From Bacteroides sp. (GTDB lineage: Bacteria > Bacteroidota > Bacteroidia > Bacteroidales > Bacteroidaceae), in NCBI GenBank assembly GCA_017556595.1, contig JAFYML010000267.1:1-5111 (forward strand): 5,111 nt of DNA. The letters run 5' to 3'. Both the position numbers and the translations under genes were made by a program. The notes under the pieces were generated by a model. The model was given only the letters and a program-made list of their open reading frames with translations. It searched no databases and was not told the origin of the DNA. Position 1 is the stretch's first letter; each line of letters opens with the position of its first letter. This document shows positions 1 to 5,111 of the stretch, one piece after another.

Positions 1-708
1 CGTTTCGTACTGACCTTTAATATCCAGGTGGGTTTCCTTTGCACCATTACCAATAAGTTGCATGGTCATATCCATGATAAGTCCATAATCCCATGTTTTG
101 TTTCCAATCTTAATGGAAGTGAATTTTCTATCAGGCGTAACCCATTTGTGTCCATTGTTGTTCAGTTCGGTACTGCCGTTCATGTGATAGGGTTTGATAT
201 CTTTGAAAAGCATCTTCTTATTGGCTGCCGGAGTGGACTTCCCCTGCAAATTGTGAGGTTTCTGTCCTTTCTTCCACAAAGCGACTTCGCAGAATGCAAT
301 ATTCAAACTATTCTCCACTTGAACAAATTGCAAAGTATTCACTCCACTGATGTTTAAAGTGACATGCCGAGGTAAATCGCCCGGTTTTACCACTGCATCG
401 AAAATCTTTTGTCCGTCGGCAAGAATGGTAATAATAGAGGGTACGTTGAATACCTGATAGTTAGCGGACCCCAGAATAAAGGTTATTTGTTCGTAGTTTC
501 CTCCTAAGTTGAACGTAGCGTTTCCTTCTTGCCAAATGGTAAAAGCATTCTTCCACGTTTCGTTACCTTGAATAGTTACGGAAGTTTTTACTTCATACCC
601 TTTCTGTTCGGTTGGCTTATAAGCCTTCGTTAAATATACTGGTGTTTGTGCATAAAGAGCAAGGCTTATACAAAACAAGCCGATAATCAATGTAGTGAAG
701 CGTTTCAT
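1..708 (-). CDS. Secreted protein with tandem NPCBM-like domains (partial, C-terminus off the left edge)
   Basis: The reading frame is open from the start codon to the left edge, giving 236 residues without a stop, so the C-terminus is missing. Residues 1-20 form a signal peptide: the basic start MKRF, a hydrophobic core (LIIGLFCISLAL) and a likely cleavage site ALYA|Q, so the product is exported to the periplasm or surface. Residues about 38-146 resemble an NPCBM/NEW2 carbohydrate-binding-like beta-sandwich: GNETW, then ADGQKIFD, then LNISGVNTLQF. From about residue 165 a second similar unit begins (TSIKIGNKTWDYGLIM, then LDIKGQYE), so the domain is tandemly repeated. NPCBM modules usually bind glycans, often attached to glycosidases; no enzyme domain is visible here. 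Three in-frame ATGs exist (720, 714, 708). I chose 708 because MKRF gives the cleanest signal peptide; a start at 720 would add MYMT. The gene follows the DUF1963 gene by 18 nt (6 nt if the 720 start is used). Exact family assignment is inference. Confidence 0.8.
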   Translation of the reverse strand, partial: MKRFTTLIIGLFCISLALYAQTPVYLTKAYKPTEQKGYEVKTSVTIQGNETWKNAFTIWQEGNATFNLGGNYEQITFILGSANYQVFNVPSIITILADGQKIFDAVVKPGDLPRHVTLNISGVNTLQFVQVENSLNIAFCEVALWKKGQKPHNLQGKSTPAANKKMLFKDIKPYHMNGSTELNNNGHKWVTPDRKFTSIKIGNKTWDYGLIMDMTMQLIGNGAKETHLDIKGQYET

Positions 709-726
709 GGTCATATACATATTATA

Positions 727-1353
727 TTATAAGGAGTGAAAATATAGTTTTACGTTAGTGAAATCGCCGGCGGCAAGTGCTTCGTGCGTGATGAGGAAGT
801 TAAGGTTTCCCATATCGAACAGGCGCAATCCCCAACGCTCGTCCTCGTCTATTTGCAATAATGAAAGCATACCTTCGGCCTCCCAAGTAACTTCATCAAA
901 GAAAGGCATGCCAAGCAATTTATGGCCATCGGCTTTTTCAGTCGTTTGTTCAAAGCCGATACCCTCGTTTGGAAGGGTTGCCGCCGAGCCATCTGCCCAA
1001 CATATTCGGTGCGTGCACAGATTGGTATCGGTGGATGCATAGATTACGTTGTATGCATCGGCCGGCCAAAAGCCCAATCCTTCACATTCGGCATCGGTGT
1101 CGCCAAGAAGGTAGTCAAGGTCGGCAAAGAAGTAAAGCATACCTTGCGAGGGAAGAAGATTGTCTGCATCGTAAGGTTTTATATCAGACAGATTCAGTTG
1201 GCAGATGAATGTAAGCGTATCTTCCAATCCCTCATCATCCTTTTCGCCTCGGCACGGCAAGTCTATCCCTTCGGGCAGGTCGGGGAATCCCCACCAATGA
1301 CTCTTCCCGAAGAGGTTTTCATCTGTTTGATATGTTTTGATTCCTATTGCCAT
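727..1353 (-). CDS. DUF1963 / YwqG-like protein
   Basis: This 208-residue protein has no signal peptide or membrane segment and is probably cytoplasmic. It has the layout I associate with the DUF1963 (YwqG-like) family: an N-terminal motif SHWWGFPDLPEGIDLP (residues 18-33), LTFICQLNLSDI (47-58), a GMLYFFAD strand (71-78), and a C-terminal motif with LLQIDEDE (165-172) followed by LFDMGNLNFLITHEALAAGD (178-197). These blocks appear in the usual order; the protein seems somewhat shorter than typical members. The biochemical role of the family is not established. Bacillus subtilis ywqG lies beside the ywqH-ywqL LXG-toxin locus, which makes an accessory or immunity-type role conceivable but unproven. 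The gene is 21 nt downstream of the membrane-protein gene and directly upstream of the NPCBM-type gene, so it is probably co-transcribed with them. The ATG lies behind an AT-rich leader without a clear Shine-Dalgarno sequence, which is normal for Bacteroidales. Confidence 0.85.
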   Translation of the reverse strand: MAIGIKTYQTDENLFGKSHWWGFPDLPEGIDLPCRGEKDDEGLEDTLTFICQLNLSDIKPYDADNLLPSQGMLYFFADLDYLLGDTDAECEGLGFWPADAYNVIYASTDTNLCTHRICWADGSAATLPNEGIGFEQTTEKADGHKLLGMPFFDEVTWEAEGMLSLLQIDEDERWGLRLFDMGNLNFLITHEALAAGDFTNVKLYFHSL

Positions 1354-1374
1354 ATTGTAATCTTAACACATTTA

Positions 1375-2355
1375 TCATTTAGGCTTATATAACGAATCTA
1401 TTACAGTAATACCTAAAAGACCTTTTCTATAATCAGCGATACATGTATCTCCCGATTCTAGCGTATTATAAAAATCGGATTTTACAGGTATTTTAACTTT
1501 AATATTATTGTTTGGAGGAAATGAAAATTTTGCCCAATAAAGATAATTATCATTATGCCTCCCTGAAGTTTTGTACAATTCTTCAATAACAACTACTTGT
1601 TGTTTGACTGTTCCTATGCGCAGATAATAATTTATTGATAATACGATAGGAGCTATCACAAAAAAAGAAGTTAAAAAATTCACCAAACGATTCTCTATCT
1701 TTTCAAACAAACATCCTTTACTTTTCCACCCCCAACAAAATGAAACTATCAGAGCTATTATTCCGATAATTATCCAATGACTATTTCTCAAAACAGTAAA
1801 AAGGAAAGCATAATATCCCAAAAAGAATGATACCATAGCACCTATTAAGCGCGAATAAAAAATAAGATTCCATTTCCACTCACTTCGTGTTGTATCAACA
1901 TATACAAATGCGTATGATTTGATAAGCGAAGAAGATGCTTTCCATTGCACATCTAATGGTAAATATTTTCTTTTTTGAGGAACTATTTCAAAGCCATCAT
2001 CCGTTTCTGAATAAGTCAATCCATCTTCACGACAAAACATAATATTACCGTTGGATGGTTCTACCCAAAACATTGCATTCGTAGTCGTTCTAACTTTTTT
2101 TAAATGCTTTGTCGTATTATACCCGTAAATATCCTTTTCTGCTTTTATTTCATTATTAAACCATAAAAGTAAGTTTTCATATTCATTATATGTAATACCT
2201 GTAGGAAAAGAAAGCACATATGTATCCATTGATGTCTGTCTTAACTCAATAACATATGAAGGAACTATTCCATCAGATAATTTATGATATTCCGACAAAA
2301 CATCAGCTATTGTCTTGAGTTCAACTTTTTTAATAAAAATCAATGCCTCTTTCAT
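1375..2355 (-). CDS. Uncharacterised membrane protein, AT-rich gene
   Basis: I do not recognise a family for this 326-residue protein. Residues 1-160 are soluble and mixed alpha/beta, with no signal peptide. Three hydrophobic stretches follow, at about 164-189, 193-210 and 224-246, predicted as membrane helices; a short basic loop (KSKGCLFEKIENR) separates the second and third. The last 80 residues are again soluble and beta-rich. They include VVVIEELYKTSG, a KFSFPPNN turn and a GDTCIADYRKGLLGITVID ending. This resembles the loose pattern of small inner-membrane proteins with a DUF3592-like extramembrane domain, but the match is too weak to name. The gene is much more AT-rich than its neighbours: sampled 60-base lines give 13, 18 and 20 G+C, against 29 in the DUF1963 gene and 27 in the upstream gene. 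That suggests separate acquisition. It starts 17 nt after the upstream gene ends, consistent with one transcript. Confidence 0.8.
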   Translation of the reverse strand: MKEALIFIKKVELKTIADVLSEYHKLSDGIVPSYVIELRQTSMDTYVLSFPTGITYNEYENLLLWFNNEIKAEKDIYGYNTTKHLKKVRTTTNAMFWVEPSNGNIMFCREDGLTYSETDDGFEIVPQKRKYLPLDVQWKASSSLIKSYAFVYVDTTRSEWKWNLIFYSRLIGAMVSFFLGYYAFLFTVLRNSHWIIIGIIALIVSFCWGWKSKGCLFEKIENRLVNFLTSFFVIAPIVLSINYYLRIGTVKQQVVVIEELYKTSGRHNDNYLYWAKFSFPPNNNIKVKIPVKSDFYNTLESGDTCIADYRKGLLGITVIDSLYKPK

Positions 2356-2372
2356 ATTCCTAATACACTACT

Positions 2373-3296
2373 TTAATCAAACATTACCTTCGGATTCATC
2401 ATACTTGGCGATTTCCATGTTATACCATACTTGGCAAGTACGGCACGCTTGGTCGACCAGTATGCATGACAGAATCCCATGAAACGTGGATGGTCTTCCA
2501 ACTGTCGTTCACATTCGCGCTCTACTTGATAGATATATTTCTCCCATTCGGGTGTTAATTGCACGGGGTCACACTTTAGCATACCCATTTCTTCCCACAC
2601 CTCTTTGGAATAGTTACTCTCCGGCTCGAATAGCAACCAAGTGTATTTGTAAATATTCGAATCTACCACCCGATGATAATGCTTATCATGCTCAACACTC
2701 TTCTTATCATCGTCCGTTTCTATGCGAGCATTCAACCTCCAATATTCATTGAACGACATATAAAGTCGTAACACATCGTGCATATCCAATAAATTCTCAC
2801 GAATAACACATTCGCAGATACGCTTACGGATGGTAGGATTTATCTTGTCATCGCGCAGCGGCGAAACGTCTTTCATTATATTCATCAACTCACGCCCAAG
2901 GGGGATATTCTTCCAAAGGTTGCCTTCTGCTTCATTGGCACGCATCTCGTCGATAAGTTTCTCCATCCGTTCGCTATCCCAAGCGTCGCACGGATAGTCG
3001 TTTTCAAAATGGAATGTCATTCGATAGGATTCTTGCACATACTCGTTGGGCAAACTAAAAGACACCGTACCAAGTATCTGCCATTCTTTGTTAAGGGAAA
3101 AATCTTTTTCCCTATACTTAAAATTCAATTCTTGTTCATCTATGGAAATCACTTCGAGTTTATGACCGAACACATCATCGAACACCTCGCCCTGCTGCAA
3201 TTGTTTTACTGGAATGGTTTGCGTTTTTACGTTACGCGTTGCAGCACCCCTATCGTTATACTCGTGGATGTATGTAATAATAAAACAATGATTCAT
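2373..3296 (-). CDS. Uncharacterised soluble protein, first gene of the leftward cluster
   Basis: This 307-residue protein has no signal peptide or membrane helix and is likely cytoplasmic. I cannot place it in a named family. Residues 1-95 are beta-rich, with the pattern VKQLQQGEVFDDVFGHKLEV (30-49) and a YREKDFSLNKEW segment (61-72). Residues 108-190 are helical and charged. The C-terminal 60 residues are the most distinctive part: LTPEWEKYIYQVERECERQL (247-266), then FMGFCHAYWSTKRAVLAKYG (272-291) and a proline-rich end SPSMMNPKVMFD (296-307). This looks like a conserved end block, and I have the impression of similar endings in other Bacteroidales hypothetical proteins, which I cannot verify here. 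The ATG at 3296 lies about 16 nt past a good -7 box, so the gene is first in its transcript with a very short leader. Base composition (27 of 60 G+C in one sampled line) matches the DUF1963 gene rather than the AT-rich gene between them. Confidence 0.85.
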   Translation of the reverse strand: MNHCFIITYIHEYNDRGAATRNVKTQTIPVKQLQQGEVFDDVFGHKLEVISIDEQELNFKYREKDFSLNKEWQILGTVSFSLPNEYVQESYRMTFHFENDYPCDAWDSERMEKLIDEMRANEAEGNLWKNIPLGRELMNIMKDVSPLRDDKINPTIRKRICECVIRENLLDMHDVLRLYMSFNEYWRLNARIETDDDKKSVEHDKHYHRVVDSNIYKYTWLLFEPESNYSKEVWEEMGMLKCDPVQLTPEWEKYIYQVERECERQLEDHPRFMGFCHAYWSTKRAVLAKYGITWKSPSMMNPKVMFD

Positions 3297-3306
3297 AGCA
3301 ATAGAT

Positions 3307-3340
3307 TTTTCGCAAAGTTAGAAAAATATTTATATATTTG
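3307..3340 (+). promoter_or_regulatory. Bacteroidetes-type promoter for the Sel1-like gene, interlocked with the leftward one
   Basis: A perfect -7 box TATATTTG lies at 3333-3340. At the same 22-nt spacing as the opposing promoter, a TTTT (3307-3310) stands where TTTG would be expected, so the -33 box is one base off. The start point should be near 3346, about 12 nt before ATG 3358. This promoter decides the start codon: the upstream in-frame GTG at 3340 overlaps the -7 box and could not be in the mRNA. Confidence 0.65.
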
Positions 3341-3346
3341 TGCAAA
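3313..3346 (-). promoter_or_regulatory. Bacteroidetes-type promoter for the leftward cluster
   Basis: On the minus strand a -33 box TTTG (3346-3343) is followed after 22 nt by a perfect -7 box TAACTTTG (3320-3313, consensus TAnnTTTG). Transcription should begin around 3305-3308, giving a leader of only about 10 nt before ATG 3296. The spacer is at the long end of the usual range. Boxes are seen in the sequence; activity is inferred. Confidence 0.75.
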
Positions 3347-3357
3347 AATCTAATAAA

Positions 3358-4566
3358 ATGATTATGAGCACGAAAGACATCACCCCAAGAGCACTGATAA
3401 ACGAAACTATCAAAGCCACGTTGCCTATCATTGAGCAAGACGAAAAAGCCAAGAAACGTTACTTAAGTATGTTTATTAGTGCCGACAATTTATACTTGCT
3501 GAACAATGACACGATTGAAATGCTGAATGCCTATGAGCGGGAAGGCAATCCATATGCAGCCTACGCCTTAGGGCGATATCACCGAATCGTACAACCCGAT
3601 ACCGACTCAATAGAAACAGCAGAAAAGATGTACGAGTATGCTTACAAGCATGGCATAGCCGATGCCGGCATGGCTCTATCAATGGCATTACGCTATGGAC
3701 ATTTCGGATACATAGACAAACGCAAATCTCATCAACTTTTCGCGGAAGCACTTGAGAAAGAGTCGCGTCTTGCCGCATATAGTCAACTTAATAACCTCCT
3801 ATTTGGCTATAACAACACAGAAAAGAATCCGGGCAAAGCACTGACCATAGTCAACGAACTGATAGCAATCGATGGCGAAGAAGAACCAAATTGGGCATAC
3901 ATGAAGGCCACCATCATCATGTATATATACGGAGAGGAATCATCTATCCCTTATTACCAAAAGGCTATCAGTTTAGGTTCAAACTATGCCTTATCCGTCT
4001 ATCCATGTTTATTCATCCCTAAAGACGATGAAGATGCTGACAAAGAAGCATTCATCGCTGCTTTGAAAGAAGGCATGGAGAAAGAGAATTGCGATTGCTA
4101 TTACAATTATGCTTTCGAAGTGGACGATGAGGAAGAGGCGCGCAACTCACTACACAAAGCCCTCGATTTAGGTTCAACCGAAGCAGCACGCTTGCTTGGC
4201 GACATCTACCAAGGACTTGCTAGAGAAGAAGAGGATGAAGCATACTACTATAAAGCATGGAATTGCTACAACACCGGCGCACGCCACGACTCGGAAGAGT
4301 GCATGGAAAGGCTCTTCGACATGGCCAAGAATGAATTGGTCGAGGTTAGCGAAGAACAAAAAGAGGCGATTGCTATATGCGGTGCACGCTTTGGATCGCA
4401 AAAACTTATCAATGCCGTAGTAGATGCCTACAAGCATGGCCGCCTCACCGACTTTGCCGCCGAGATAGAGCAATACTACCTCCCTGGCTACGACCCCGAC
4501 TACGAAGATGAAACGGAAGATGACGAATTTCCCGACGACGATGGCCGATTCGATGCTTATGTATAG
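3358..4566 (+). CDS. Sel1/TPR-like repeat protein with acidic tail
   Basis: The 402-residue product is almost wholly helical, with no signal peptide, and is presumably cytoplasmic. Several stretches fit Sel1-like/TPR helix pairs with small residues at the usual A/G positions: residues 63-98 (NPYAAYALGRYH, then AEKMYEYAYKHG), 100-135 (ADAGMALSMALRYG, then SHQLFAEALEK), about 197-212 (IPYYQKAISLGSNYAL), and 255-310 (ARNSLHKALDLGSTEAARLL, then YYYKAWNCYNTGA). The repeats are divergent. Such repeats form superhelical scaffolds for protein-protein contacts; no catalytic domain is seen. The tail (about 378-399) is strongly acidic (DPDYEDETEDDE, FPDDD). The frame is open back to a GTG at 3340, but that GTG overlaps the last base of a TATATTTG promoter box, so transcripts should begin after it; ATG 3358 or 3364 are the realistic starts. 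The gene is divergent from the leftward cluster and may be co-controlled with it. Partner and pathway are unknown. Confidence 0.85.
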   Translation: MIMSTKDITPRALINETIKATLPIIEQDEKAKKRYLSMFISADNLYLLNNDTIEMLNAYEREGNPYAAYALGRYHRIVQPDTDSIETAEKMYEYAYKHGIADAGMALSMALRYGHFGYIDKRKSHQLFAEALEKESRLAAYSQLNNLLFGYNNTEKNPGKALTIVNELIAIDGEEEPNWAYMKATIIMYIYGEESSIPYYQKAISLGSNYALSVYPCLFIPKDDEDADKEAFIAALKEGMEKENCDCYYNYAFEVDDEEEARNSLHKALDLGSTEAARLLGDIYQGLAREEEDEAYYYKAWNCYNTGARHDSEECMERLFDMAKNELVEVSEEQKEAIAICGARFGSQKLINAVVDAYKHGRLTDFAAEIEQYYLPGYDPDYEDETEDDEFPDDDGRFDAYV

Positions 4567-4607
4567 GAACTATTCGCCCAAAGCGGTTCTGCCTCGGACG
4601 AATTGTT

Positions 4608-4656
4608 GAGCAAAGCAAAAAATAAAAAATTAATGAATTAATTTTGTTCTTCGCTC
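4608..4656 (+). terminator. Possible weak terminator: AT-rich imperfect hairpin
   Basis: The core is a perfect inverted repeat, AAAATTAAT (4626-4634) and ATTAATTTT (4637-4645), around a 2-nt centre. Outer, imperfect arms extend it: GAGC at 4608-4611 can face GCTC at 4653-4656, with interruptions between. The position, 42 nt after the Sel1-like stop codon, suits transcript termination or 3' end protection. The stem core has no G-C pairs and lacks a classical GC-stem plus U-run, so this is only a candidate. Confidence 0.3.
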
Positions 4657-4666
4657 GGCTTGCACT
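4650..4666 (+). repeat. 17-nt direct repeat, copy 1 (with degraded promoter)
   Basis: TTCGCTCGGCTTGCACT is identical to copy 2 at 4726-4742. As in copy 2, a TTTG box (4643-4646) precedes it, here 7 nt upstream of the repeat start instead of 8. After it comes TTATTTCGC where copy 2 has ATATTTGC, so the -7 box is broken. Confidence 0.9.
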
Positions 4667-4717
4667 TATTTCGCTTTCAGCGCAATACAGGCTGCACCTC
4701 AGAAATACTCAAATAAA

Positions 4718-4749
4718 TTTGGCATTTCGCTCGGCTTGCACTATATTTG
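4718..4749 (+). promoter_or_regulatory. Bacteroidetes-type promoter for the ATPase gene
   Basis: TTTG (4718-4721) and TATATTTG (4742-4749) match the -33 and -7 consensus boxes exactly, separated by 20 nt. Transcription should begin near 4755, leaving a leader of about 50 nt before ATG 4805. This is the strongest promoter match in the window. Confidence 0.8.
4726..4742 (+). repeat. 17-nt direct repeat, copy 2 (inside the active-looking promoter)
   Basis: Identical to copy 1, 76 nt downstream of it. The repeat fills most of the spacer between the -33 and -7 boxes of the ATPase promoter, and its last T is the first base of the -7 box. Confidence 0.9.
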
Positions 4750-4755
4750 CAGTTG

Positions 4756-4778
4756 CGAAACCGCTGTTTCGGAAACAG
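4756..4778 (+). other. Two overlapping, mutually exclusive small hairpins in the ATPase leader
   Basis: CGAAAC (4756-4761) can pair with GTTTCG (4766-4771) over a 4-nt loop. CTGTTT (4764-4769) can instead pair with AAACAG (4773-4778) over a 3-nt loop. The two stems share bases 4764-4771, so only one can form. TTTCGGAA also occurs twice (4767-4774 and 4782-4789). Both lie at or just after the predicted transcription start. Function is unknown. Confidence 0.4.
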
Positions 4779-4804
4779 ATATTTCGGAAGTAATTTAAAA
4801 GTGT

Positions 4805-5111
4805 ATGAGATTTTTTGACAGAACAGAGGAGATTGCATCACTCAAAGAGATTCTTGAACTCTCTAAAAGTAATGCTCAGTTTACAGTAGTGACAGGTCGT
4901 CGTCGTATCGGTAAGACATCGCTTATATGGAAAGCATACGAGGATGAGCCGATACTCTATTTCTTTGTTGCACGCAAGGCTGAAAGTGATTTGTGTACAG
5001 ATTACATCCAAGAGATTGAGAATAGGTTGGGCATTCCTACAATGGGCAAAGCAGAACGATTTTCTGAAATTTTCGAGTACCTGATGAAGCTCTCTATAGA
5101 GCGTCCCATTA
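4805..5111 (+). CDS. P-loop ATPase of the ATPase_2 (archaeal-type AAA) family, partial
   Basis: The frame starts at ATG 4805 and stays open to the right edge (102 codons), so only the N-terminus is present. The start MRFFDRTEEIASLKEIL is typical of the ATPase_2 group (PF01637-like), where a short helix precedes the nucleotide site. A perfect Walker A motif, GRRRIGKTS, lies at residues 31-39 (Lys37, Thr38). The following LYFFVARKAESDL also fits the family. The sequence ends at SIERPI, just before where the Walker B strand (a hydrophobic run ending in D-E) would be expected. Full-length members in Bacteroidales are usually about 400-500 residues with a C-terminal DUF234-like or winged-helix part; whether that is present here cannot be seen. 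The cellular role of these ATPases is poorly defined. The gene has its own consensus promoter and a leader of about 50 nt, so it is probably a separate unit from the Sel1-like gene. Confidence 0.9.
   Translation, partial: MRFFDRTEEIASLKEILELSKSNAQFTVVTGRRRIGKTSLIWKAYEDEPILYFFVARKAESDLCTDYIQEIENRLGIPTMGKAERFSEIFEYLMKLSIERPI

Larger units (their letters stand above)
4567..4804. other. Non-coding region between the Sel1-like gene and the ATPase gene
   Basis: No credible gene is seen in these 238 nt. The stretch holds, in order: an imperfect AT-rich inverted repeat just after the Sel1-like gene; a first copy of a 17-nt repeat with a degraded promoter; a second copy with a consensus promoter; and a leader with short overlapping hairpins in front of the ATPase start. 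Confidence 0.7.

Noticed and set aside
28..357. Plus-strand 109-codon frame
   Set aside because: It lies opposite the signal-peptide-bearing minus-strand gene, which has a continuous frame with recognisable domain patterns; the plus-strand product has none.
739..746. Possible separate promoter for the NPCBM-like gene (TATATTTT on the minus strand)
   Set aside because: It matches seven of eight -7 positions, but no TTTG box is found at 19-23 nt upstream, and AT-rich sequence of this kind is common here.
922..1392. Plus-strand 156-codon frame
   Set aside because: It is the antisense shadow of the DUF1963-like gene, and its translation shows no domain or plausible start context.
2356..2390. 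Possible internal promoter before the AT-rich membrane gene (TTTG at the end of the upstream gene)
   Set aside because: No TAnnTTTG box follows at the right distance; the 17-nt gap fits read-through from the upstream gene.
3340..3357. GTG at 3340 as start of the Sel1-like gene (408 residues)
   Set aside because: The GTG overlaps the last base of a perfect TATATTTG -7 box, so it would lie upstream of the transcript start; ATG 3358 or 3364 is more plausible.
4567..4804. Small gene or CRISPR-like array suggested by the repeated 17-mer
   Set aside because: There are only two copies, 76 nt apart, each tied to promoter boxes, and no frame in the stretch has a convincing start or length.

Overview
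The window looks like Bacteroidales DNA (Bacteroides, Phocaeicola, Prevotella or a relative). The best evidence is three separate matches to the Bacteroidetes promoter: a -7 box TAnnTTTG preceded at 20-22 nt by a TTTG-like -33 box. Start codons lack strong Shine-Dalgarno sequences and sit behind short AT-rich leaders, and the protein families fit the same group.

Layout. Positions 1-3296 hold four genes read leftward with gaps of 17, 21 and 6-18 nt, so they could form one operon. In transcription order they are: an unrecognised 307-aa soluble protein (3296-2373); an AT-rich gene for a 326-aa protein with about three membrane segments (2355-1375); a 208-aa DUF1963/YwqG-like protein (1353-727); and a secreted protein with two tandem NPCBM-like beta-sandwich domains, cut by the left edge (708-1). 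A 61-67 nt divergent intergenic region carries two interlocked promoters. From it a 402-aa Sel1/TPR-like repeat protein with a very acidic tail is read rightward (3358-4566). A 238-nt non-coding stretch (4567-4804) follows. It holds an AT-rich imperfect hairpin, two copies of a 17-nt repeat associated with promoter boxes, and a leader with two alternative small hairpins. It ends at a P-loop ATPase (4805 onward), cut by the right edge just after residue 102.

How they may work together. No catalytic domain is visible apart from the ATPase P-loop. DUF1963 proteins and Sel1-repeat proteins occur near polymorphic or contact-dependent toxin loci in other bacteria. A set of small, adjacent, mostly cytoplasmic proteins of differing base composition would fit an accessory or immunity-type gene cluster, but no toxin is visible here and this stays a hypothesis. 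The most solid unusual observations are the interlocked divergent promoters, the duplicated promoter cassette before the ATPase, and the strong drop in GC content of the membrane-protein gene compared with both neighbours.
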